The translations under genes and the position numbers were made by a program. Shown here in pieces: positions 41,151-49,580 of a stretch of DNA of 64,000 bases; positions within the stretch are counted from its first letter, which is position 1, and every line of letters begins with the position of its first letter. The stretch lies in NCBI GenBank assembly GCA_964626055.1, contig CAZVDF010000012.1:1-64000 (forward strand), in the 5' to 3' direction. Under the pieces are notes generated by a model. It did not search any database. It was not told where the DNA came from and saw nothing but the letters and a program-made list of their open reading frames with translations. This DNA comes from JAFGSG01 sp964626055 (GTDB lineage: Bacteria > Spirochaetota > UBA4802 > JAFGDQ01).

Positions 41151-41750
41151 ATGAAAATCACAACTGAAAAAGCAAAAATCATTTATCTAATTATTCTGAT
41201 AATATTTATCATGGTAGTCGGCGTATTCTGGCTCGATTATATAGGCATGATCAACATGAATAAAGTCATAAGATCATATACCGATCGCGACGCCGCTTCG
41301 GTAGTGAACGCATCTGATGACGAGCCGTCGCTGATAGAGCGCGAAGAATTCGAAAAACAGAAAGAAAAAATGAATGAAAGGATTGAAGAGCTGGATAAAC
41401 GGGAAGCGAAAATCGAACAGACGGAAAAAGAGCTTGATAAAGAAAAGGAGAAACTCCAGGAAATAAGAAAAGGGCTGAACTTAGAAAAAGAGAAGATAGA
41501 AAAAGAAAAGAAAATGTATTCGGGCTACAGGAAAAATGTGGTAGACCTGGCACAGAAGATCTACAGCATGAGGCCCGACGAAGCGATACAGATAATCCTT
41601 AACTGGGAAGATCCTCTGATTATTGATGTCCTGAGGCAGATAGACGCGGACGCGGCGGACGCCGGCAAAATGAGTATTTCATCTTACCTTATTTCACTGA
41701 TGCCCAGGGACAGGGCCAGCAGGGTAATGTATTTGATGACACAGCTGTAA
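41151..41750 (+). CDS. flbB: FlbB/MotE-like flagellar collar or stator-chaperone protein
   Basis: A 199-residue protein with one membrane segment (residues ~10-30, IIYLIILIIFIMVVGVFWL), a long periplasmic coiled coil (about 60-125) and a C-terminal helical domain (QKIYSMRPDEAIQIILNWEDPLIIDVLRQID) typical of MotE/FlbB and MgtE_N-like domains. In Borrelia, FlbB sits in the same operon position and builds the periplasmic collar. The match rests on architecture and position. An SLT gene lies between fliJ and flbB here, which I do not recall from the Borrelia arrangement. Confidence 0.75.
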   Translation: MKITTEKAKIIYLIILIIFIMVVGVFWLDYIGMINMNKVIRSYTDRDAASVVNASDDEPSLIEREEFEKQKEKMNERIEELDKREAKIEQTEKELDKEKEKLQEIRKGLNLEKEKIEKEKKMYSGYRKNVVDLAQKIYSMRPDEAIQIILNWEDPLIIDVLRQIDADAADAGKMSISSYLISLMPRDRASRVMYLMTQL

Positions 41751-41757
41751 TTCCGGA

Positions 41758-42519
41758 ATGCGACCTAATTCATTTATTTTTATCTCGTTAATTATTGTCA
41801 ATATACTTTATACTGCCTCATCTGCGGCGGATACCGACCTTGCGCTTTTCAAAGAAATAATCGATGCAAACACAGGCATAAGATCGATAGATGCGGAAAT
41901 AATCCAGTATATAAATACGCCGGAACATTCAAGGGAAGTTTATAAAGGAAGATACATCGCAGATGACAAAGGACGTTTCAGGATCGATTATAATATCCCC
42001 TCCCGTCAGGTTGTTTTGAATACCGGGAAATCAGTTTACTGGTTTTTCCCCGGGGATAATATTCTCTATATAATAGGGAACGAGAAAGCAGCCCCGAAAG
42101 AACCAAAAGTCAATCCGCTTCAGGAATTTAAAAACAGGGAGTTCGAAAATCAGTTTAAAGTAAATTACCGCGGCAAGCGTTTTTACGGATTTTTCAATAC
42201 CGCGTATGAATTCAGGATTGAAGACATTAAAAACGAACTGAATTTTGAGATACGCGTCGACCCGAAAAATAAAGTGCTGCTTTCCAAGATCGTCACGAAC
42301 AGATCCGGCCAGGAAATAATCAGGGAATTATACGAAAACTATAAAAATATAAAGGATACGTTTTTTCCTGCGAGGGTAGATGTTTTCGCAAGAACCGGTG
42401 AAGGCATTACCAGAAACACTACCGAATATTCAAATATACGCTTGAATTATTCAGTACCTGAAAATATATTTCATATAAAATTCCCCGAAAATGTAAAGAA
42501 AAAATATCTACAGCAATGA
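41758..42519 (+). CDS. LolA-like outer-membrane lipoprotein carrier protein
   Basis: A 253-residue exported protein with an N-terminal hydrophobic segment (FIFISLIIVNILYTASSAA). LolA-like fold cues: DAEIIQYINTPEHSREVYKGRYIADDKGRFRIDYNIPSRQVVLNTGKSVYWFFPGDN, then LNFEIRVDPKNKVLLSKIV. LolA carries lipoproteins across the periplasm. It starts 7 bp after flbB and overlaps the next gene by 4 bp (ATGA), so it seems to be co-expressed with an outer-membrane assembly protein. It could be a special-purpose LolA relative. Confidence 0.78.
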   Translation: MRPNSFIFISLIIVNILYTASSAADTDLALFKEIIDANTGIRSIDAEIIQYINTPEHSREVYKGRYIADDKGRFRIDYNIPSRQVVLNTGKSVYWFFPGDNILYIIGNEKAAPKEPKVNPLQEFKNREFENQFKVNYRGKRFYGFFNTAYEFRIEDIKNELNFEIRVDPKNKVLLSKIVTNRSGQEIIRELYENYKNIKDTFFPARVDVFARTGEGITRNTTEYSNIRLNYSVPENIFHIKFPENVKKKYLQQ

Positions 42520-43967
42520 GAATATCAAAAATCCTTCCCGGTTATTTTCGCAGAATATCAATTTTAATATTTTTAATGAGCTTTAATCTTATATTCAGCG
42601 CCGCCATCTCCGCCATTGAAATTAAGCAAATGGAAATTATTGGAAGCACGATTGACCTTGATATAAAAAAATATGTAAAAACCATTAAAGGGGATCTATC
42701 GGAGAAAGATATTGAATCGATCGGAATAAGAGTTACCAACGAATATCATAACAGGGGCTATACGACCAGTTATGTTGAAAAGCTTGAGGTCAGCCGGAAC
42801 GGAATCCTCGAAATATATGTTAAGGAATCAAAAATTGCCGACATCAGCATAACCGGCGTCGGAGGCAGGGAAAAAAGCGAGATCGAATTTTTACTGAATT
42901 CGTTAAATGGTTCTATTTACAATCGCAATGAACTTCAAAAAAAAGCGGAAACATTAAAACGGCTTTACAATCTCGGATCAGTTCAGATTTATCCCGTAAA
43001 TTACAAAGACAGCAGTGATGTCTTTCTGTCGGTAAAAATAAATAAAAAAAGCTCAGGCGATTTCTACGGCGGCATCGGATTTGAACCGATCTACGGTTTA
43101 TCTCCGTACCTCGGTTATTATCATCCTTTTTCGGATACCGCGATTGACCTTTTCGCGAAAGCCGGTTACAGGGAAGGCAAATTCAGAAGAGCGGAAGGTG
43201 ATGTAAAATTTTTTCTGTTCACGGACAATGAACCCAGAGGATTTTACATGGGCTCAAATGCTGCAATGTTCCTGGAGCATTGGGAATCATACGGAAGGGA
43301 TTACAGAAGAATATCATTAACTCCTGCTCTCGGATACAGGGCGATATACCGGTATCTGATCATGGATATATACGCGAATGAAATTATTTCAGAAATTTCC
43401 GATTATAAAACCGAAGGAGAAAATTTCCGCGATTACGACACACGCATTACACTTGAAATCGAGATAACAAACAAAATAAATCTACTTTCTAAAAAGGATG
43501 CTACCGGCCTTAAGCTCGCTGCTTCTTCCGGCAAAAGCGATCTAAGCAAAAAAGTATATGTTATCTCGTCCTGTGAGTTGAAAAGCCCTTTCTTGCCATT
43601 CAGCCGGCTCAGAATCACCCCCGGACTTTACTCATACTATACGACAATGAAAGAACGTTACTTCTGGCAGTACGTATACGATAAAAGACTGCTGGGATTT
43701 TACGGCGATTTCACCGCGTCGAAATGGAAAAATACCGCGGGGCTCGATTTTGAATTCGAATTTATACCGCAGTTTCTTTACGCAGGTCCGTTTGTAAATA
43801 CGGGATATTTCCAGGATGAAGAGCTTAAATGGAAAAGCAGGACAGGCGGCGGTATGATGGGCACACTGGAATTTAAAAATTCTTATATCGGAATTTATTT
43901 TGCATGGGATCTCTCAAAAGGCCCGTCCAATGGCGGAGTCTCGGTAATTGCCGGCGGAAGCTTTTAA
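42516..43967 (+). CDS. POTRA/beta-barrel outer-membrane protein (BamA/TpsB-like)
   Basis: A 483-residue protein with a signal peptide (to about residue 36), a POTRA-like pair (IKGDLSEKDIESIGIRVTNEYHNRGYTTSYVEKLEV... and ISITGVGGREKSEIEFLLNSLNGSIYNRNELQKKAETLKRLYNLGSVQIYPV) and a C-terminal strand-rich barrel from about residue 180 ending in GGVSVIAGGSF with terminal Phe. The POTRA part resembles ShlB/TpsB transporters, but the barrel is shorter than usual. Coupling to the LolA-like gene suggests a joint role in moving a protein or lipid to the outer membrane. No secreted partner is visible. Confidence 0.72.
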   Translation: MRISKILPGYFRRISILIFLMSFNLIFSAAISAIEIKQMEIIGSTIDLDIKKYVKTIKGDLSEKDIESIGIRVTNEYHNRGYTTSYVEKLEVSRNGILEIYVKESKIADISITGVGGREKSEIEFLLNSLNGSIYNRNELQKKAETLKRLYNLGSVQIYPVNYKDSSDVFLSVKINKKSSGDFYGGIGFEPIYGLSPYLGYYHPFSDTAIDLFAKAGYREGKFRRAEGDVKFFLFTDNEPRGFYMGSNAAMFLEHWESYGRDYRRISLTPALGYRAIYRYLIMDIYANEIISEISDYKTEGENFRDYDTRITLEIEITNKINLLSKKDATGLKLAASSGKSDLSKKVYVISSCELKSPFLPFSRLRITPGLYSYYTTMKERYFWQYVYDKRLLGFYGDFTASKWKNTAGLDFEFEFIPQFLYAGPFVNTGYFQDEELKWKSRTGGGMMGTLEFKNSYIGIYFAWDLSKGPSNGGVSVIAGGSF

Positions 43968-44050
43968 GACAAATTTTATATTATTATACAAATTGGACTC
44001 CTCCAGAAATATTGGAGAAAATAAATTATATTGAAATAATGCATGTTGCT

Positions 44051-44080
44051 ACTCCCCCCCTATCCCCCGGAGGGGGCACA
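44051..44080. repeat. REP-like G/C-rich palindrome V4
   Basis: ACTCCCCCCCTATCCCCCGG followed by AGGGGGCA; inverted relative to V5. Confidence 0.7.
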
Positions 44081-44360
44081 GATATGAAACAACTAGTAAT
44101 AATATAAAACAATGCTCACGATTTATGTCATTGAACTATATGTGGCAAAATATAACAGAAGCAGTAGAGAGATAATGGCGGACAATAAACACAAAACAAA
44201 TGAATAGTCTGATATTCTGTTGTCGGCATCCGGTCAGTCGAAAACTACTGGATCTTTACTTTTATGAAAAATAACTTGTAATTTAAGTCAATGGGAAAGT
44301 GTAAAAAAATTACGAATAGAATGGATGCTGTTTTTTTTAAAATATAATATGAATTTCAAT

Positions 44361-44390
44361 GAAGGTGCCCCCTCCGGGGGATAGGGAGTG
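44361..44390. repeat. REP-like G/C-rich palindrome V5
   Basis: GAAGGTGCCCCCTCCGGGGG followed by ATAGGG; pairs with V4 at a distance of about 280 bp. Confidence 0.7.
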
Positions 44391-44431
44391 GAGGCATTTC
44401 CAGACATACCGGAAAGAGCAAAAATAATATA

Positions 44432-45223
44432 TTACTTTAGCTCCGCAGTGTATCTTCCGCCTTTTTTATATGTTTTAACGTTCATAGAATAAAGCTGCGA
44501 CATATTGGAATCCGTCAATATTCTATCGCATTTGCCGTCCAGGAACACTTTCCCATTATTAAGCACGACTACTCTTTTAACAGCAGGGATAATATCTTCA
44601 AAATTATGAGTAACAACAATTATGCCTGTTCCGTGTTCAGCCAGCCTGTTTAAATTTTTCCTGAAAAGATGCGAAGCTTTTATATCCAGCCCGCTTGTGG
44701 GTTCGTCAAGCACAAGCGCATTCGGTTTATGGATAAGAGCCCTTGCGATCAAAGCAAGCCTGGCTTCCCCGGTTGACACTTCAGTCATAAGATGCTCTGA
44801 AAGCCCGGCAATCCCGAAAAACTCCAGAGATTCCCGTGCTTTCTTAATCATAGCAGGAGTAATATCATCTTTATTCATTATGCCGATGCTGGAAAAAAAT
44901 CCTGAAAGTACGGTGTCCATAACTGTTGTTTCAATGCCGGTCTTCTGCTGGAAACCGGGGGTTACTATCCCAAGGTGCGATCTCAATTCAAAGACATCCC
45001 ACCTTTCTTTGCCGTAAATTCTGCATATGGTATTTTCCTCCGGTTCCGGGTAGAGCTCTTTTGCTATAAGATTTATCAGTGTCGACTTGCCCGAACCATT
45101 CGGACCGATTATCGCGACATTCTCGCAATGTTCTATCACAAGCTCCTTGATATCCAGAGCTTTAATGTTTGCAGCAAAATCATAAATAACGCTTACGTTT
45201 TTAAATTCGATAGCCGGTTTCAT
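44432..45223 (-). CDS. ABC ATPase of the ModF/PhrA (COG1119) type
   Basis: A 263-residue ATPase: Walker A GPNGSGKST, a modified signature VSTGEARLALIARAL, Walker B ALVLDEPTSGLD and switch His in VVTHNFED. The STGE in place of SGGE and the WDVFELRSHLGIVTPGFQQ segment are typical of ModF-like proteins, named for their place near molybdate genes in E. coli but not proven transporters. There is no permease nearby and no copy of the operator upstream. Possible molybdenum link is by family name only. Confidence 0.75.
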   Translation of the reverse strand: MKPAIEFKNVSVIYDFAANIKALDIKELVIEHCENVAIIGPNGSGKSTLINLIAKELYPEPEENTICRIYGKERWDVFELRSHLGIVTPGFQQKTGIETTVMDTVLSGFFSSIGIMNKDDITPAMIKKARESLEFFGIAGLSEHLMTEVSTGEARLALIARALIHKPNALVLDEPTSGLDIKASHLFRKNLNRLAEHGTGIIVVTHNFEDIIPAVKRVVVLNNGKVFLDGKCDRILTDSNMSQLYSMNVKTYKKGGRYTAELK

Positions 45224-45262
45224 ACTGTAAGTTTTTTAAATCATCTTAAAAAATAACCACTG

Positions 45263-46279
45263 TTATTTTACTATAATTTGCTTCAATACTTTCCTGATCC
45301 CATCCTCAAGGTCTTCCCTTGAATGAGTATACCCGAGCTCGCGCGCCGCCTTACCGGAATCAATGTAATGGAAGGCGCCCCCGAGAAGCACCTGCTGCCA
45401 ATTGAGAATTCCGATTAATCCGATAGCCTTTGCAACAGCATCCGGCAGCACAATAAGCGGGATTAGCGGTTTACTTTTTAAGCCGAACTCTTTTTTTGCT
45501 ATCGCCTTCACCAGCTGTGCGAATTTCTTCATCGACATGTTCTCGCCCCCCAGAAGATAACTCTCCCCTGCCCTGCCTCTTTCAAGTGCTAGCACTATTC
45601 CCTCTGAAACTCTGGACGCGGACGTATAGCTTGCGCCTCCGCCGAGCACAGGACTTCCGTGCATGATCTTGCGGATAAGGCCGACGTTCGTGGTTGTCAT
45701 ACCGTCTATTTCTTCGCCCATAAGAGAGCCGGGCTCTGCAATTACTGCCGGAATTCCCGATCGCTTAACGGACTCCCTGATAATATCTTCCATCTCATGT
45801 TTTACATCGCAGTAAACCGAAACGCCTTTTGCGTAATGATCCGATAATTCGTCTATAAGTTTCGGAGCGCCGGAGCCGGGAGAAATAAATCCGCGCGAAG
45901 CGACGCTGCCTAAAAATACAAGCTTTTTAAGCTTTAACTTTGAGTGCATCCTTTCAGCTATTTCCAGGAAATTTTCTACTATATCGACATTATAACGTTT
46001 CGATGTCGCATAATCCATGTGGTAATTGACAGCGCCAGCCGAGAAGATAATGCGATCAATTGAATTTTTCAAGAGATGGTTATAGATTTTAGTGCAGTCT
46101 TTCCGGTTCAAAAGATCGCCTTTCAGAAAATACTTAACCTGTTTTTTTATTAGAGGATCGGGCGCGCCGGCTTTCACATATGCATGGGCATGCACTTCGT
46201 ATCCCCTGCGGATAAGTTCGTTGCAGACCCTTATGCCTATAAAACCGGAAGCCCCGGCTACAAAGACAGACTTTGCCAT
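45263..46279 (-). CDS. NAD-dependent epimerase/dehydratase (extended SDR)
   Basis: A 338-residue protein with the GASGFIG nucleotide-binding motif at the N-terminus, catalytic YxxxK as YCDVK around residue 158, and a structure resembling dihydroflavonol reductase/3-beta-HSD-like SDRs (VIAEPGSLMGEEIDG, SYLLGGENMSMKKFAQLV). Substrate cannot be predicted. It stands 39 bp upstream of the ATPase gene on the same strand, so both may be one transcript. Confidence 0.85.
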   Translation of the reverse strand: MAKSVFVAGASGFIGIRVCNELIRRGYEVHAHAYVKAGAPDPLIKKQVKYFLKGDLLNRKDCTKIYNHLLKNSIDRIIFSAGAVNYHMDYATSKRYNVDIVENFLEIAERMHSKLKLKKLVFLGSVASRGFISPGSGAPKLIDELSDHYAKGVSVYCDVKHEMEDIIRESVKRSGIPAVIAEPGSLMGEEIDGMTTTNVGLIRKIMHGSPVLGGGASYTSASRVSEGIVLALERGRAGESYLLGGENMSMKKFAQLVKAIAKKEFGLKSKPLIPLIVLPDAVAKAIGLIGILNWQQVLLGGAFHYIDSGKAARELGYTHSREDLEDGIRKVLKQIIVK

Positions 46280-46314
46280 TTATTTTCCATCCTGTAATTA
46301 TGATAATTAGAAAC

Positions 46315-46506
46315 CATCTCAAAATTATAAATTCATATATGTGACTAATGATAAATTGGAATACATTACAAAATTTTCTGCGGAATCAGACCTTCCTGGT
46401 CAGTTTTTCATGTTTTCGAACGCATTCACATCAGGTCTGAAAGGCGTCCTCAAAAATTTTGTAATGTATTCCAATTTATCATAAAATAAAATTTAATTTT
46501 GAGATG
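46315..46506. repeat. Palindromic element R4
   Basis: Outer ends CATCTCAAAATTATA and TAATTTTGAGATG. Perfect 28-nt arms at 46350-46377 and 46453-46480 (GATAAATTGGAATACATTAC and complement). Core TTCTGCGGAATCAGACC to GGCGTCCTCAAAA, same sense as R2. It lies in the 494-bp gap before the coiled-coil gene; the rest of the gap shows no gene. Confidence 0.82.
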
Positions 46507-46773
46507 TCTTCTAATGACTAAATTTTAGAACTGCTTTCATTATCCTAATAAAATAAGATATGCTCTTAATAATTTTATAAAATTAATTAAGCTGACAACT
46601 CTTTTTTACCGGTAAAACAGCTCATTTTCTAATGTGACATAAAATAATAATTGACAATTTCGCATAAGTATTTAATTTCTATTAGTTAAATATAATTTTT
46701 TATATATATTTCGAAAATAACGGAAAATCTATAATCGGCATACCAGTAATGCACCGCTTACCGGAGGTATGAA

Positions 46774-49077
46774 GTGATATTAAACATAATTACCCTCTTT
46801 TCATGCTTTTTGATGATAATCTTTTTCAGAAGGCTTGACCGTTCCAACCTTAAAATGACAAAGCTGAAACGCTATTCCATGAAAATATTCAGCGATTTTA
46901 AAAAGCTCACTGAAAACGAATTCAGGAAATATAACGACGCAACCATAGAAATGGATATCCTGGTAAAAAAATCCAATACGAATGCTCAGCAGTTAAAAGA
47001 CACCATCTCTATAATCGAAAACAAACTTCAGACGCTCGATAATGAAAAAGAAATCCTTGTGAAAGCGGAGAACGGCCTTAAAATAATTTCGGATTCGGCC
47101 AAAGACGTCAATAAGCAGATCGAGTTCATCGCCGGCGCGAAGGCTTCCTTTGACGATATGAGCATCCGGATAAAATCCCTGAACGAGGATATATCACGGG
47201 TGGAAAGGGAAATATCCTCGGTGCTGCAGGCTTTTAACGAAAAAATACGCGAAAAATCGCGCAATCTTTCGGAAGAAATCGCACATAACCTGAACGAAAT
47301 GAAGGAATCGATCAGGGAAAAAGAAAATTCCATGCTGGAATCATCCAGAGAGAAGATCGAGATACTGAGCAATCAATACTTAAATACGATATCCGAAATG
47401 GAAGAAAAAATAACCAAATCCGGCGGTGCCATAATCGAAGATATGAACTTAAAACTCGAGGAAACCGCCCGGACGATAAATTCGTTTGAAAAGAAAATAG
47501 AGCTTGCCGAAAAACGCGTTACTTCGGAATTCAGCTTAAAGATAAATAAATTCGAAAAAACCCTCAATAATATTGAACATATCGACGACAATATCGAGCA
47601 CCTTAATAACAAACTCAGAAGCGTCGAAGATGACGTGAACGAATCGACCTCAAGGCTGATTTCCACCTTCGACGAAGAGGTCAAGAAAGCCAGACAGGAG
47701 CTTAACAATCTCGACATACATACGATCGCCAAAAAAGACGAGATCGTTAAATCGGTGCGTAAAGAAGCCGAAGAGATGAGAAACAAAATAGATAACTTTG
47801 ATGATAAATATGCGGAGATAGAAAATAAAATCATTGATACCATCGATAAGGAAACGGACAGGATTAAACTGATGATCGACAGGATCGATGAAAAATACGC
47901 AGAAACTGTCGATAAGCTGAATGAATCCGCGGAAGAAAAACTGGAAGATATACACTCCGAATATCAGACGATGGAGATCAACTTTAACGAATTATCAAAT
48001 AAAATTTCCTCGTTCGAAGACGGTTTAAAGGACTACATAGCCGAACAGACCGAAAAAACCAGGAAAGACTTTATCTTTATGGAAGAAAAGCTCACAAATA
48101 TGAAGACCGAAATACTTCAATATGAAGAAAAACAGAACATATTCTCCAGAAGCGATTTGATGATCACGAAGGTGGATGATGCGGTAAACGAGTTCAACAG
48201 AATACTGAAGGAATCGAAAGAAGAAGCGAAAAAACTGGAGCAGTTCATGGAAGACGCCGATAAATTCAAGGTAATAAGCAGGGTAATCGACAAAGAGATA
48301 AAAAAATACGAGGCAAAGCAGAGCAAACTCGCGGGCTACGAGAGCGAGATCAAGGCTCTTATGGAGCTTAACGATATTGCGGTAGCAAAAGCCGAGTCCA
48401 TGGAAGACAGCATCTCGAACATAGATAAAGTGAGCACAAAAATAGACGCCCTGATGGGAACATACTCCAGCCTCGAATCAAGGATAAACGAACTTCATGA
48501 ATATGAAGATTCTATTTCAAAAAATCTCGAATCTATTCAAAAGACCGATGTTGTAATAAAATCCATTGAGAGCAGAATACAGGCATTCAAGAACAATACC
48601 GAGAGATCCGAAAAGCGCGTTCAGAAGCTAATTGAATACCTCCAATCCATAGAAGAGAATACTCTGATATTAAAATCCAGGGAGCAGGAGATAAGGGACG
48701 TAAAGGACAAATTCAATGAACTTGACGGCCTTACTCGTCATATAGAGAAACGCATTGATCAGATACACGCGATGTTCCAGAAGACGGAAGCGATGAGAGA
48801 TGAGATCGACGAAACAGACGACAGGTTGAAGAAAATGTTCGACGAAACGGATAAAAAGATAAAACAATTCGCGGATATTCTTTCATCCGTTGAAGGGAAC
48901 AATTTGATCGCCAGGCAGATTAAAAGCGACTACAAATTGGGAAAGAACATAAATGACAGTATGGTTAAAACGGTAAGAGAACTTTCGAATAAAGGCTGGA
49001 CTTCAAACGAGATATCGCAGAAGCTTTTAATAGACGAGAATTCCGTGAGATTTATTATAAACACTTCATCATTGTAA
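46774..49077 (+). CDS. Long coiled-coil membrane protein, SpiroCoCo-like, with C-terminal helix-turn-helix
   Basis: A 767-residue protein starting with GTG, with GGAGGT 6 bp upstream. One N-terminal membrane segment (IITLFSCFLMIIFF, residues ~4-18) is followed by nearly 680 residues of coiled coil rich in Glu, Lys, Asp, Ile and Ser. The last ~50 residues (MVKTVRELSNKGWTSNEISQKLLIDENSVRFII) look like a small helix-turn-helix of the DUF6115/resolvase type. This layout fits spirochete 'SpiroCoCo' proteins, whose role is unknown but may be structural. The call is from layout, not alignment. Confidence 0.7.
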   Translation: MILNIITLFSCFLMIIFFRRLDRSNLKMTKLKRYSMKIFSDFKKLTENEFRKYNDATIEMDILVKKSNTNAQQLKDTISIIENKLQTLDNEKEILVKAENGLKIISDSAKDVNKQIEFIAGAKASFDDMSIRIKSLNEDISRVEREISSVLQAFNEKIREKSRNLSEEIAHNLNEMKESIREKENSMLESSREKIEILSNQYLNTISEMEEKITKSGGAIIEDMNLKLEETARTINSFEKKIELAEKRVTSEFSLKINKFEKTLNNIEHIDDNIEHLNNKLRSVEDDVNESTSRLISTFDEEVKKARQELNNLDIHTIAKKDEIVKSVRKEAEEMRNKIDNFDDKYAEIENKIIDTIDKETDRIKLMIDRIDEKYAETVDKLNESAEEKLEDIHSEYQTMEINFNELSNKISSFEDGLKDYIAEQTEKTRKDFIFMEEKLTNMKTEILQYEEKQNIFSRSDLMITKVDDAVNEFNRILKESKEEAKKLEQFMEDADKFKVISRVIDKEIKKYEAKQSKLAGYESEIKALMELNDIAVAKAESMEDSISNIDKVSTKIDALMGTYSSLESRINELHEYEDSISKNLESIQKTDVVIKSIESRIQAFKNNTERSEKRVQKLIEYLQSIEENTLILKSREQEIRDVKDKFNELDGLTRHIEKRIDQIHAMFQKTEAMRDEIDETDDRLKKMFDETDKKIKQFADILSSVEGNNLIARQIKSDYKLGKNINDSMVKTVRELSNKGWTSNEISQKLLIDENSVRFIINTSSL

Positions 49078-49108
49078 ATATTCCTGCAGTTTCGCGGCTG
49101 CCGCGCCG

Positions 49109-49567
49109 TTACTTAAGTCCCAGTATTTCCAGGGCGGCAGCCGGATCGATCCGGAACCTGTTCCCTGCGCCCTGAAAAAATTTATGTTCTTTGATGAGAT
49201 GTATCGCCAGCCTTGTAATGATGATCTCTTTCCCCCTGATTTTATCTGTCAGAACGACTTCGCCTTTCGCGAACGCGCTGTGCCCCCTGAACGGGCATGG
49301 GATGCTCCCCCTCGATTCGTAATAGGTCGCGAATATGCCATCCCCGACTTCCGTGATGTTTCCGGGCGCATTTACAGTCCTGTCGAATATCCCTGACAGA
49401 GCATCGGCCATGATTTCCGATGTAACGCCGGCGCTGTGCAAAAAATGTTCATCTGCGGATATAATTTCTTCAATTGTCCTGGTATCTGACCCCATAAATC
49501 CGCTGCCGGAAAATTTTGATGGCTTAAAATTGTTAAAAAGACTGCTGTCCTGGGGTGATTTTTTCAT
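49109..49567 (-). CDS. Conserved hypothetical protein (152 residues)
   Basis: A soluble protein with no signal peptide or membrane segment. It has a variable N-terminal 30 residues, then a compact domain: DTRTIEEIISADEHFLHSAGVTSEIMADALSGIF, IFATYYESRGSIPCPFRGHSAFAKGEVVLTDK and ITRLAIHLIKEHKFFQGAGNRFRIDPAAALEILGL. The CPFRGH and HLIKEHKFFQG segments look conserved enough for a functional site. It follows nqrF by 13 bp on the same strand. I cannot name the family. Confidence 0.7.
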   Translation of the reverse strand: MKKSPQDSSLFNNFKPSKFSGSGFMGSDTRTIEEIISADEHFLHSAGVTSEIMADALSGIFDRTVNAPGNITEVGDGIFATYYESRGSIPCPFRGHSAFAKGEVVLTDKIRGKEIIITRLAIHLIKEHKFFQGAGNRFRIDPAAALEILGLK

Positions 49568-49580
49568 ATTGATGACCTGC

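Larger units (their letters stand above)
43968..44431. other. Intergenic region of 464 bp with a REP pair, no gene seen
   Basis: Contains the inverted REP-like palindromes V4 (44051-44080) and V5 (44361-44390). The sequence between them is A/T-rich with no ORF preceded by a ribosome-binding site. It separates convergently transcribed genes. Confidence 0.6.

Noticed and set aside
11721..46506. R and P palindromes as a CRISPR array
   Set aside because: Copies are dispersed over 40 kb with no regular spacers and no cas genes.
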